Of a stretch of 64,000 nt of DNA, positions 48,594-56,854 are shown piece by piece. The position numbers and the translations under genes are program-made. The notes beneath the pieces were generated by a model, which was not told the DNA's origin, made no database searches, and saw only the letters and a list, made by a program, of their open reading frames with translations. This stretch comes from DATARH01 sp036268075 (GTDB lineage Bacteria; Pseudomonadota; Alphaproteobacteria; ATCC43930; CGMCC-115725): contig DATAUV010000133.1 in assembly GCA_036268075.1 (NCBI GenBank), positions 68,879 to 132,878 of the forward strand, written 5' to 3'. Numbering within the stretch: the stretch's first letter is position 1; every line of letters begins with the position of its first letter.

Positions 48594-50655
48594 GGCATTG
48601 GTTGTAGCGACGCTGCCATTGATGCCGCCGGCAGAAATTTATACTTCCTGCGCCGCCGCGCCCCTTGATATCCAGATTACCGTTATTGGAACTGCCTCCG
48701 GATAAACCTATAACTGCATCCGATGTGCCATCAACACCGCCGATGATCTGCGGCCAGTAATTAGCGCTTGCATTTTGTACGACTTGCAAAGACTTCGACA
48801 CATCGAGCAACGCCCCCGGCGACGTCGTTCCGATGCCGACGTTGCCATTATATTTTATTATCATGGTTCGGTTATTTACGGCATTCGCAAGATCCGTTCG
48901 ATTATAAAAACCGATGTCGCCATTGTAGTGCCCGGTCGAATCAACAACCCCGGCAATGGCGGCGTATGGATCAATATTGGACGCAGGGTCGACGGAGCGG
49001 AAAGCCAACATGGAGTAATTGCCCGTGGCATTACCCGCCATCGAGTCTATATACATCTGCGCGCCAGATGCCGAGCTATTCGATACATCAAGCGTGGCAC
49101 CCGGACTCGTCGTCCCGATGCCGACGTTGCCGGAGGTAAGAATACTCATTAGATTGGTGGCCGTTTGATTGTCTGCGCTTGCGGTGGGCACCGTGGCAAA
49201 AAGGAAACCACCCGCATTGTCGCCCTCAAAAAGAGAGCCCTTGAGGCCCCTTGTTTTGAAGGTATTGTTTGTCGTCCCCGCTTCACAACTGAAGCACAAA
49301 AAGGCTTGGCCCGATCCCGCTTGTGCGCCTAAAGTACTGGCATACCCCGCAGGATTACCATGCCCCCATTCGACACTATTTCCGGCGTTGCGTGCCTGAA
49401 TATAGGCTGTCGTTTGCCCAACATTCCCGTATGCACCCACGGATAAAAGATTTGTCGGCCTCGCCGTCCCGATTCCGACGTTGCCTAAATAGTTGATACG
49501 CATGCGCTCGCCGACGCCAGTGGTCGATGCAGCAGTGTAAAACACGAGATCGCCGGAGGCGTTGTTTCCGCCCGCCGGAGGCATGTCTAGTTCAATTCTC
49601 CCGCGCTCCCAAGGTCCTCCGCCGTTATAATTAAGAAAGGAAATTGTTCCCGCCGGAGAGCCGAAGGGGGCATTGGCGGCCACAAAATTAAGCTCAGGGT
49701 TGCCGCTAGGGCCTGACACATCCTGAATTTCCAGTCTTTCGGTTCCGCCGCCTTCCGCTTGTACTCCATTAAGGACGACGCTTCCGCTGTCGAGTATGCG
49801 CATGTCTTCAGTAAGAGTACCTGATGAGTGAGCGTTCGTGCTGAATGTGATCGCGTAGTCAGCGCCGTTATCGGTCGCGAGAGCACCAATGCTGGCTGCC
49901 GGGCCTGTAATAAAGGAGGTATTGGAAATAAAATTCAGTTTTCCCAGGGTGTTTCCAGCTACAATACCGGCATTAGTGTTATTAATATTGATCGTAGGCC
50001 CGGTTGTTGACGATGCTGCTATTTCCAGATTTGCTCCCGGCGTTGTCGTCCCGATGCCGACATTGCCGGAGCCGGTGATCAGGGCGTAGCCGCCCCCCGA
50101 ATTGGTGAAATAACCTCCCGCGCCGGTATTGGTGGCGCCGCTGTTGATCCCGTAGACGGCATAGCCAGTATTGCTGGCACCGCTGATCGTGGCCGCGACG
50201 CCATAGCCAGTACCGGTCGCAGCGTTGTTGACGGCAAGTGTGGTGGCGGTCGTGGCGCTGGCATCAGTATCAGCGAGCGTCAGCGCCGTCCCGGAGACCA
50301 GTCCGCTCCAGTCCCACACCTGCGAGCCGAAACTGGTGCTGTCAATGGTGTTGGTGGCCGTCGCCTTTGTGATACCGTTAAGCGCGGCGGTACCGGTACC
50401 GGCCGCCGAGCCCCAGGCGTAGGCACCGGTTGCGGGGCAACCGACACCGCTACAGGTGCAAACATCGACGGCAAGGGTGGACGCGTTGTAGTACATATAC
50501 CCCACGGTACCGGCAATGCAGGAAGGCATTGCGGCTGTATTTGCGTATGACTCCAGCCCGATAGGGCCACCGGCAATAACCGCGCCCTGCGTCACAACGG
50601 CGGCAGCATTGATAATACCACCCGAAGAATAGGCGGTGCTTACAGCCGCGGGCAC
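48583..50655 (-). CDS. Tail-fibre-like adhesin, middle part
   Basis: 690 residues if started at GTG 50655, although the same frame is open back to the TAG at 50713-50715. It has four VGIGTT-type repeats and Gly/Ser/Thr-rich beta-type sequence. Around 48600-48625 the frame leaves the repeat pattern, while the +1 frame (SAGGINGSVATTNAMTVNGA) continues it into the next ORF, so one base is gained or two are lost. There is no good ribosome site at its start. Taken with its neighbours it is the centre of a single adhesin of roughly 2,000 residues. Confidence 0.6.
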   Translation of the reverse strand: MPAAVSTAYSSGGIINAAAVVTQGAVIAGGPIGLESYANTAAMPSCIAGTVGYMYYNASTLAVDVCTCSGVGCPATGAYAWGSAAGTGTAALNGITKATATNTIDSTSFGSQVWDWSGLVSGTALTLADTDASATTATTLAVNNAATGTGYGVAATISGASNTGYAVYGINSGATNTGAGGYFTNSGGGYALITGSGNVGIGTTTPGANLEIAASSTTGPTININNTNAGIVAGNTLGKLNFISNTSFITGPAASIGALATDNGADYAITFSTNAHSSGTLTEDMRILDSGSVVLNGVQAEGGGTERLEIQDVSGPSGNPELNFVAANAPFGSPAGTISFLNYNGGGPWERGRIELDMPPAGGNNASGDLVFYTAASTTGVGERMRINYLGNVGIGTARPTNLLSVGAYGNVGQTTAYIQARNAGNSVEWGHGNPAGYASTLGAQAGSGQAFLCFSCEAGTTNNTFKTRGLKGSLFEGDNAGGFLFATVPTASADNQTATNLMSILTSGNVGIGTTSPGATLDVSNSSASGAQMYIDSMAGNATGNYSMLAFRSVDPASNIDPYAAIAGVVDSTGHYNGDIGFYNRTDLANAVNNRTMIIKYNGNVGIGTTSPGALLDVSKSLQVVQNASANYWPQIIGGVDGTSDAVIGLSGGSSNNGNLDIKGRGGAGSINFCRRHQWQRRYNQCHDR

Positions 50656-50712
50656 AGTCCCGAGAGAGGCGGATGGTCCGATCTCAAGGTTCTTGCTGAT
50701 GACGGCCTTTGT

Positions 50713-51423
50713 CTAATCAGATGGCTTAAGCGCCCAGAGGGAGGACGTGGCCGTGGCCGCCTGCTGATAGGTGAAGGACAGCACGATGTCGTCGCCACTG
50801 CCGGTGACGAGCGTGCTTGAACTGTTCACATAGGCGCTGCAACTGGATTGAAAGTGGCGGTCAGGGCCGGCGGAAATAACGGCCAGCACGGTTTGCGAAG
50901 AGGCGTTGCCCGCTGCCGGCGTGGGGCTGCCCAGCAGGCGTTTGGCGTTATAGCCGGAGCCTGTGCCGCCGCTACAGCTGTTGCTGCCGTTGATGCCCGT
51001 GCAGGACTGGTCGGAACCGTTGATTATATCACAGCCCGCCGCCAGCGAAGCGACGCCAACCTCCCAGACGCAATAGCCGTAGTCCGTGCCCCACGGGTCG
51101 GTCAGCGGCGCGCCAATCGTCGACGGAATAAGACCACCTCCGCTGGGAATCACAGAGCCTGTGCGCCATGAGCGGGGCACCACAAAGCCGGCACTGGCGC
51201 AGTCACCGTTGTTGGGCAGGTTATTGATGGCATCCATGATGATGATGCTCGCGACCGACTGCATCTGCGATTTGGCCTGCGTCTTGTTGGTCACGCGCAC
51301 CATCGACGACATCGGGCCTGAAATGGTCGAATACAAAACGGTGCTCAGCGCCGCACCGATCGCGATAGCCGCGAGAAGGATGGTGAAGACGCTGCCGGAC
51401 TGCGACGTTTGCTGACGGGTCAT
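50713..51423 (-). CDS. Pseudopilin-like protein, probable N-terminal part of the adhesin
   Basis: 236 residues. The start (SGSVFTILLAAIAIGAALST) is a prepilin-like membrane helix, followed by a cysteine-containing globular part (SCTGINGSNSCSGGTG). It ends SLWALKPSD-TAG, and the same frame goes on as TKAVISKNLEIGPSASLGTV into the adhesin. A minor pilin with a tip adhesin fused at its C-terminus would resemble PilV of type IVb pili. The ATG at 51423 lies two bases from the stop of the preceding gene, so they are one operon. Confidence 0.7.
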   Translation of the reverse strand: MTRQQTSQSGSVFTILLAAIAIGAALSTVLYSTISGPMSSMVRVTNKTQAKSQMQSVASIIIMDAINNLPNNGDCASAGFVVPRSWRTGSVIPSGGGLIPSTIGAPLTDPWGTDYGYCVWEVGVASLAAGCDIINGSDQSCTGINGSNSCSGGTGSGYNAKRLLGSPTPAAGNASSQTVLAVISAGPDRHFQSSCSAYVNSSSTLVTGSGDDIVLSFTYQQAATATSSLWALKPSD

Positions 51424-51425
51424 GG

Positions 51426-51656
51426 TCAGCGCCTCTGTTTTTGCTGGAGGCGCATATCCATGAGAGTGAGGATGATGCCGATTAAACAGCCGACGGACAT
51501 CGCGGCGAAGATGGTCGCAAGCAGTTCGCGTCCCGGCAGAGTACCAAGGGATCGAAAGCTCGATTGAATAGCGGGAGAGAGGACGAACAGAGCCGCTTCA
51601 CAGAGAGCGAAGCACACGAGGAAAAACGCAATGGCGAGACTAAATTTATGGTTCAT
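51426..51656 (-). CDS. Small membrane protein at the head of the adhesin operon
   Basis: 76 residues with two membrane helices (residues ~5-28, SLAIAFFLVCFALCEAALFVL, in part; and ~48-68, ATIFAAMSVGCLIGIILTLM). I do not recognise a family. It is the first gene of the minus-strand run that continues with the pseudopilin and adhesin ORFs. The upstream gap (51657-51912) is AT-rich and probably carries promoters for this operon and the divergent recombinase; I could not define them. Confidence 0.6.
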   Translation of the reverse strand: MNHKFSLAIAFFLVCFALCEAALFVLSPAIQSSFRSLGTLPGRELLATIFAAMSVGCLIGIILTLMDMRLQQKQRR

Positions 51657-51912
51657 TAGGGACCGCTTTTAATACTTCTGATGTAACAGGCATAACGAAG
51701 AAAAATATTCCTCAATATATCAGTATACCTTAGAAATATTGAGTATTTCTGTCATTTACATAGATGAGAATACGCAGATCGGGGCCTTGCAGGCATTCGC
51801 AAAACGGGTCACTTTCGATACACCCTAAAAGCGTTATATCTAAATAAATCAATATCTTATATCCCACATAGATATGTTGCAAAACTTGCGAAGATGCTCC
51901 AAAGTATTTCTT

Positions 51913-52527
51913 ATGAATCTAGGTTATGCCCGGGTCTCTACTGAGGAACAGAACCTCGATATGCAGCGCCGGTCGTTGAGAGCGGCTGGATGCGAACGCG
52001 TATTCGAGGATTGCGGCGTGTCCGGCGCGGCGCGGAGCCGTCCACAACTGGACAAGGCGTTTGCGAGCCTCAGGCAGGGCGATATTCTCGTCGTATGGAA
52101 GCTGGATCGCCTCGGGCGATCACTCTCGCATCTGATCGAGGTGATGCAGACGCTCGGCGAGCAGGGCGTAGGATTCCAGTCAATGTCGGAAGCGATCGAC
52201 ACCACGACGGCGGGAGGCCGGCTTGTGTTTCACATGATGGGCGCGCTCGCCGAATTCGAGCGGTCCCTGATTGCCGAACGGACCCGCGCCGGCATGGCCG
52301 CCGCGAAGGCGCGCGGCGAGGCCGTGGGACGGCCTCCGAAGCTGACGCGAACCCAGGTTGAGCACGCGCGGCGCCTGATCAAAACGAAGAGTGAGAGCGT
52401 GACGTCGGTCGCGCGCTCGCTGCGCGTCAGTCGTGCGACACTCTACCGGGCGCTGTTGACGCGGGAAGCGTCCGCGCCTGGCACGGTCGCTTCGCACTGC
52501 CATTCGGGCACGGCGAACACGGAATAG
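51913..52527 (+). CDS. Serine recombinase (resolvase/invertase family)
   Basis: 204 residues from the ATG at 51913 (MNLGYARVSTEEQNLDMQRR); an ATG at 51874 adds 13 atypical residues. The catalytic serine is S9 in ARVST. The conserved DRLGRSLSHLI, then AEFERSLIAERTRAGMAAA and a C-terminal HTH (VTSVARSLRVSRATLYRAL) follow. The family covers both resolvases and DNA invertases. Standing divergent from a large repeat-rich adhesin, inversion or cassette switching is conceivable; a transposon or plasmid dimer resolvase is equally possible. The last ~20 residues extend past the usual end and their DNA resembles 23275-23321. Confidence 0.9.
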   Translation: MNLGYARVSTEEQNLDMQRRSLRAAGCERVFEDCGVSGAARSRPQLDKAFASLRQGDILVVWKLDRLGRSLSHLIEVMQTLGEQGVGFQSMSEAIDTTTAGGRLVFHMMGALAEFERSLIAERTRAGMAAAKARGEAVGRPPKLTRTQVEHARRLIKTKSESVTSVARSLRVSRATLYRALLTREASAPGTVASHCHSGTANTE

Positions 52528-52547
52528 GCTGAGCCGCCAAACCGCAA

Positions 52548-52730
52548 TCAGAACGGTTTGAAATGCTTCCGCAGTTTGCGACGCGGCTGCGCCCGCTTCA
52601 GAAACATCGATTTGATGTGAGGAGCGCCTGCCGGCGGCGGTGGCGGTGGTAGCTTCGTCAGAACGCGTTTGAGCGCCGCGATCGAGATGGCGATTCTGCG
52701 TTGAGCCAACTCCAACATGCGAACCGTCAT
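52548..52730 (-). CDS. Possible small basic protein after the second relaxase
   Basis: 60 residues from ATG 52730: MTVRMLELAQRRIAISIAAL, then a run of prolines and a strongly basic tail (KRAQPRRKLRKHFKPF). The frame is open further upstream into the relaxase gene. It could be a DNA-binding accessory, or spurious. The position directly after a relaxase mirrors the small gene behind the first relaxase. Confidence 0.35.
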   Translation of the reverse strand: MTVRMLELAQRRIAISIAALKRVLTKLPPPPPPAGAPHIKSMFLKRAQPRRKLRKHFKPF

Positions 52731-52822
52731 GTCCCCGACGAACCGGGAGACCCGGTGAAGTGGCTTGGCAACCTTTTCAGTGAGGAAGCGGCTCGGCTTT
52801 GATTGCGGGAAGCGCGAACCGC

Positions 52823-54289
52823 TCAGCGTGCGCGCCCTGGCGGCCCGCGGCCGTCCCTGCTTCGTTCGCGCTCGGCGCGCTGTTCTTCTTCCTGTCGTCG
52901 GCGCTCCTCGATCTCCTCCGCGAGACGCTTTGCGGCGGCATCGAGCTCGCGCAGATGACGGGCGCGATCCTGATCGTAACGGACGCTATGCTCGCGCTGC
53001 TGCTGTGCGTGGCGTTCTGCCAGGTCGGCAAGATCGGCTGTCACCCCGGCCTGAAGAGTTGCGATCCGGGCTTCGCGCTCCTGTTCCTGCCCGTGCAGGA
53101 AGGCGTCTGCCACTTCCTTGCGGTCGCGCGCCTCCTCGGCCGCCTGGTGCGGATCGAGCTTGGCTTTGATCGTTTCGATGAAACCCGCAAGGCCGGTCGT
53201 GTCGTGATGGGTTTCGCGGAAGAAGCGATCCCTCGCGGCCTGTTGCAGGGCATCGAAGTGGCCGAGTTTCTCCCTGACTTCGTTCTCAAGGACGTGAGCC
53301 GTCTGTGCATATTCCGCTTCCTGCCTGAGCCGCATTTGACGGGCTTCTTCCGCATGGCGGTCTCTTACCGCCCTCTCTTGGGCGGCGGGGTCTTCTGCGG
53401 TTGGGTCAGCCGGCTCTGGCTCCGGCGGCTGCGGAGCTTCTACAGCCTCCGCAGAGGCTATCTCGAGCGCGTCCCTGCGCTGTTCCTGAAGCGCCTTGGC
53501 TTGTTCGACACTCGGAATGGCTTCCCGGTCTACGTCGGCCATGAAAGCGCGCAGATCCTTGGCGGTAACGCCCTTGATCTGACGCGCCAGGCTGTAGATT
53601 TGGCCGTCGGCGTCGACGATGACGTAATCGCGCCGATCGCCTTTGGCGAGAACGAGGCCATGCCCCTCAAGGGCTGCCTGGAAAGCTAGCGCGTTGTCGC
53701 TGTGTGCATACAGGGACGTGATCGCGTCCTTGAACGCGTGCGGATCGGTTCCGGCGCGTTCGGCCTGCTGCCATTCGGCGTGGTTGATTTCCTCCTTGGG
53801 AAATTCCGGCTGTTTCTCGCGGTCCCGCTTGGCGTGCTTGCCGGGGACGTGCTCGTGCCCAAATTCCTGTTCGAGGGCCATGCTCGCCCTCTCGTGGGCG
53901 ACGTAATTGAAGCTGTCGGAAACCAGCTTCATTTTGTCGATGTCGGTGCGCTGCCAGACGACGTGAATGTGCTGGCGGTCGTGTTTCTCGTGCACCACCA
54001 CGACGCGGGGCTGTCCGTCGAAGCCAAGCTCTTTTTCCAGGACATCGACGGCGCGCTGCCATTGCTCGGGCGTCATCGCATAGCGGGCGTCCGGAGAGAT
54101 ATTGGCGTGATAGAGGCCCTTGCTGCCCCGCGTGCCTGCCGAGATCAGTTGCCAATCCCGCAGCGCCTCCCTGAGGCTGCCGGTGGGCGAGTCGAGCTGT
54201 ACGATTTTGACGGTCTCGTTCGTGTCCGTGCGGAGCAGATGCCGCGCAAGCTGGACGGGACCGCCGCGACTGTCGCCTTTGATGATCAT
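52823..54289 (-). CDS. Relaxase with His in place of the usual catalytic Tyr
   Basis: 488 residues. Motif III HEKHDRQHIHVVW (H100, H107, H109) supports a HUH-type relaxase/mobilisation nuclease. At the motif I position, where the first relaxase has GLAAYLTHD, this protein has QLARHLLRTD, placing H17 where Y18 would be. Relaxases that use histidine as nucleophile are known (pMV158 MobM). The C-terminal ~220 residues are a charged coiled coil. It overlaps the MobC-like gene (54286) by ATGA and ends 93 bases before a small ORF. It serves a second, separate mobilisation system. Confidence 0.85.
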   Translation of the reverse strand: MIIKGDSRGGPVQLARHLLRTDTNETVKIVQLDSPTGSLREALRDWQLISAGTRGSKGLYHANISPDARYAMTPEQWQRAVDVLEKELGFDGQPRVVVVHEKHDRQHIHVVWQRTDIDKMKLVSDSFNYVAHERASMALEQEFGHEHVPGKHAKRDREKQPEFPKEEINHAEWQQAERAGTDPHAFKDAITSLYAHSDNALAFQAALEGHGLVLAKGDRRDYVIVDADGQIYSLARQIKGVTAKDLRAFMADVDREAIPSVEQAKALQEQRRDALEIASAEAVEAPQPPEPEPADPTAEDPAAQERAVRDRHAEEARQMRLRQEAEYAQTAHVLENEVREKLGHFDALQQAARDRFFRETHHDTTGLAGFIETIKAKLDPHQAAEEARDRKEVADAFLHGQEQEREARIATLQAGVTADLADLAERHAQQQREHSVRYDQDRARHLRELDAAAKRLAEEIEERRRQEEEQRAERERSRDGRGPPGRAR

Positions 54290-54678
54290 GGGGGAGCCGC
54301 TCCTCGGGGCGGCTCTTCCCCGGTCGTCTCCATCGCCAAGGCGCGCAAGATGGCGGCCCGGATATCCAAATAGGCGGCGAGCGCCTCCCTGAGTTCAGGG
54401 ATGTTGGCCGGCCGTCCCGCGTTCAAATTGTGCGCAATCTGGTTCAGGTTATTGCCGACGCGGCCGCATTCTCCGAGCAATTGACGCAGGGCTATGTGGT
54501 CGACCGGCGGGCGGCGCTGGGCGCGGGGACCGGGGCTGCCGAGCGCGGCGGCGCGGAGAAAGGCAGCCGCGGCTACGCCGGCTTTATCCGCCTTGCCGGC
54601 GACCTCTGCGAATTCCTGTTCGGTGAAGCGGACAAGACATTGTTCCGTCCGCTGCCGCTTGTCGGTGCCGCTCGCCAT
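54286..54678 (-). CDS. MobC-like protein of the second mobilisation module
   Basis: 130 residues from the ATG at 54678, behind GAGAGGGGG. The ribbon-helix-helix-type start (KRQRTEQCLVRFTEQEFAEV) and the conserved GRVGNNLNQIAHNLNAG motif (near residues 75-91) identify the MobC/mobilisation family. Its stop overlaps the relaxase start. The structured DNA upstream (54690-55510) is a likely place for oriT. Confidence 0.85.
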   Translation of the reverse strand: MASGTDKRQRTEQCLVRFTEQEFAEVAGKADKAGVAAAAFLRAAALGSPGPRAQRRPPVDHIALRQLLGECGRVGNNLNQIAHNLNAGRPANIPELREALAAYLDIRAAILRALAMETTGEEPPRGAAPP

Positions 54679-54689
54679 GCCCCCTCTCT

Positions 54690-55160
54690 TGCGTGCCGCA
54701 CAATGGCACGCGGGTTCCAAGGGGCATGTCCTTGGCGGGGCCAGCCGGTGCTGGCCTGCGGCTCTTCATCGCCGCACAGCCAAGGGCGAGAGCATCCCTG
54801 GTCGCGGTTCCAAGGGGCGAGTGCCCCCCGGTCGAAAGCGCCGCTGCCGAAACAGCGGACACGCGGCTCGTGGGTATGGAGACCCGCCGCGCGGGGGTCA
54901 GGGGGCGATCCCCCTCGTCTGGGTTCCAAGGGGCACGAAGGCCCTTTTGGTCGTCGCCGGGGCCGAAACCCCGGTCTGGATTTCAAAGGGCATGAAGGCC
55001 CTTTGGTCGAAGCCGCTGCCGATCAGCGGTCATAGGTTCCACAGGGAGCACGAAGGCTCCTTTGGTCAGGGTCCACGGGCGGAACGCCCTGGTCCCAGGG
55101 GATGCAACGGGGATGGAATGATCCCCTTGCCAAGCTGCGCGGATATCCGCGCATGGTTGG
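54690..55160. repeat. Array of imperfect hairpin repeats upstream of mobC
   Basis: At least five units share the frame GGTTCCAAGGGGC...GGTC and fold as hairpins. The clearest is CAAAGGGC-ATGAAG-GCCCTTTG (54984-55005). Neighbours at ~54930-54955 (CCAAGGGGC-ACGAAG-GCCCTTTTGG) and ~55040-55062 (GGGAGC-ACGAAG-GCTCC) keep the same loop with different stems. A perfect 16-base palindrome, GCGCGGATATCCGCGC, lies at 55137-55152. Compensating stem changes around a constant A(C/T)GAAG loop suggest the structure matters. There is no gene. Confidence 0.65.
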
Positions 55161-55380
55161 ACCTCCTGATAACCAGAATATCACGACTATGCTTAACGTC
55201 GGATTAAGGAAATTTTCCAACCGGAAATTGGGAACCACTGAGGGCGTTTCCCGAGTCGATACGTGATTATACCATATAACAAGGGAACACCGTAGAAAGC
55301 CTTACGCCGGGAACCCATCGGGTTTCCAGCACGGCCGCCAGGGCGTTCAGGGTCGGTAAAAGCAAGAGCAGCCCCGAGGT

Positions 55381-55510
55381 CATTTCCCCGCCCTCTGAAA
55401 AAGCAGGGTCGCTTTTCAGAGGGCGGGAAATGGGGCTAACCAGATCGACGAACCAGCGCCGTTGCGTTGGTTCGGAAAGGCCGCGCAGCTCCTGATCGGA
55501 GCTGCGCGGC
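55381..55510. repeat. Three strong consecutive hairpins between mobC and the next gene
   Basis: Hairpin 1 pairs 55381-55404 with 55411-55432 (CATTTCCC, CGCCCTCTGAAAA and AGC against their complements, two single-base bulges, loop AGGGTC). Hairpin 2 is GAACCAGCGC-CGTT-GCGTTGGTTC (55450-55473). Hairpin 3 is a perfect 13-bp stem GCCGCGCAGCTCC-TGATC-GGAGCTGCGCGGC (55480-55510). Such closely packed structures are typical of oriT, oriV or regulatory RNAs. I see no gene between 55161 and 55677. Confidence 0.7.
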
Positions 55511-55677
55511 AGGTTGGAGCCCGATTCTCAAGCTTTCCTCCAAGATTCCGGGAAGTTCCGCCATTTCCCCAGCCAAAACAGGCGGTTATCGGTCACAAAG
55601 CGCCCGATTAACGGAAAACCCATCACAGCTATGGGATAATCAGGAATGAGGCCGAAAAACAAAAAAACAGAGGTTCA

Positions 55678-56163
55678 ATGGCGGTGTGGATTCCCGTGGG
55701 GGACGGGTTCATTGAAGCGGATGTGATCCGGTGGAAAGAGCCGGTGTTCAGGACCCAGCGACGCGGGCGAGCGGCACGGGTCGGCGACCGTATGGTGTTC
55801 GCCGAAGTCCTGCGCGAGAGCGATGCGGATGGGTGGGTCTATCTGCTGGTGCGGAGCAGCGAGGTGTTGTCGGCGAAGATTGGCTGGAGCCTCTCCGACG
55901 TACTTCTGCCCGCAAAGGGAACAGAGACGAAGCGGCAGCTCGGCACAATCGTCAGGGGCGATCCCGAGCGGCTGCTATGGAGCGATGAAAGCGCCCGCGC
56001 CGTCGTAGCGAGCCGCTTCCTCGGCAATCGTGATCCCGCCCTTGCCGTGTCCGGCGACACGCAAGGGAAGTTTGCCCGCCGACTATCCCGTAAACCGGCT
56101 TCGCGTATGAAGAAAAAGCGGCCCGGTAAGGCGGGCCGGGGATCACCCCGGCTGCACGCTTAA
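55678..56163 (+). CDS. Hypothetical protein with a basic tail
   Basis: 161 residues from an ATG behind GAGGTTC. The first ~110 residues are beta-rich (MAVWIPVGDGFIEADVIRWK, then GDRMVFAEVLRESDADGWVY), and the end is strongly basic (RMKKKRPGKAGRG). Possibly a small nucleic-acid-binding protein. I recognise no family. It is downstream of the hairpin region. Confidence 0.6.
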   Translation: MAVWIPVGDGFIEADVIRWKEPVFRTQRRGRAARVGDRMVFAEVLRESDADGWVYLLVRSSEVLSAKIGWSLSDVLLPAKGTETKRQLGTIVRGDPERLLWSDESARAVVASRFLGNRDPALAVSGDTQGKFARRLSRKPASRMKKKRPGKAGRGSPRLHA

Positions 56164-56270
56164 AAGGCGGGAACCACCGCGTCAGCTAAATGGCATTGCG
56201 CGACCACCCGATGAGGTGACAATCGCACCCGATGGCCGCAAAGCCGGAGGTTGTGGCATGAGGTACTTCG

Positions 56271-56804
56271 ATGTTCGCTAAACTTGCGGGGGCCGGCTTG
56301 ATACTCGGGCTCATGTTCGCGACACCCGCTCGTGCCGGGGTCAGTGAGGGCGAGCTGGCGCAAATAGCCCTGAATGCAATCAGCCTCTGCGTGCATGCGG
56401 CGCTATACCAGCACGACGGGCTCGACGCGGCCGCCCTCTATCGCGCCGCCCTCACGGAGGAACACCCTGGCGGCGCGACGCCCGCGGAGCGGAACTGCCT
56501 GTGGGCAAAGTTGCACCGTGAGGGAACCCTCGACCGCACCGCCCCGAACGGGCGGGAAACAAGAGTCAACGAGGCGCTGCTCCTCCAGGTGATTGGCGCT
56601 TACCTGACGATCCCGCCGCCCATCCCGCCGCAGTATTTGCAGTTCAGGGTTCAACCCGTAGACAGCTATTCGGTGGCGGACCGCGCCGCGGTCGGCACCC
56701 TTCAAACCACGGGGATCACCTTAGCGTGGCAAGCCCGATGGGCGGACCCGGCCAACCCGGATGCCGCAGCTCCACCGACCTTGGCACCGGGGAGGAAGCC
56801 ATAG
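56271..56804 (+). CDS. Secreted hypothetical protein
   Basis: 177 residues with a classical signal peptide (MFAKLAGAGLILGLMFATPA, cleavage after ARA-G near residue 22). The mature part is helical with two or three cysteines and a Pro-rich end. I know no family. In type IV transfer regions such exported proteins may join the cell-envelope channel, but no other evidence supports this. Confidence 0.6.
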   Translation: MFAKLAGAGLILGLMFATPARAGVSEGELAQIALNAISLCVHAALYQHDGLDAAALYRAALTEEHPGGATPAERNCLWAKLHREGTLDRTAPNGRETRVNEALLLQVIGAYLTIPPPIPPQYLQFRVQPVDSYSVADRAAVGTLQTTGITLAWQARWADPANPDAAAPPTLAPGRKP

Positions 56805-56854
56805 GCATGAGGGCGATGGATCGCCATTGATCACCGCCCCGGTTGTTCGCGCCG

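Noticed and set aside
48600..48640. A slippery heptamer of the form A-AAT-TTC (minus strand) exactly at the adhesin frame change, suggesting programmed frameshifting
   Set aside because: The heptamer is in phase for a -1 shift, but the continuing frame is +1 (or -2). The -1 frame closes after about 14 codons, so it cannot make the fused protein.
54430..55207. Overlapping plus-strand ORFs of 200-237 residues across mobC and the hairpin array
   Set aside because: They read through repeated hairpins and the antisense of mobC, and the protein sequence has no domain character.
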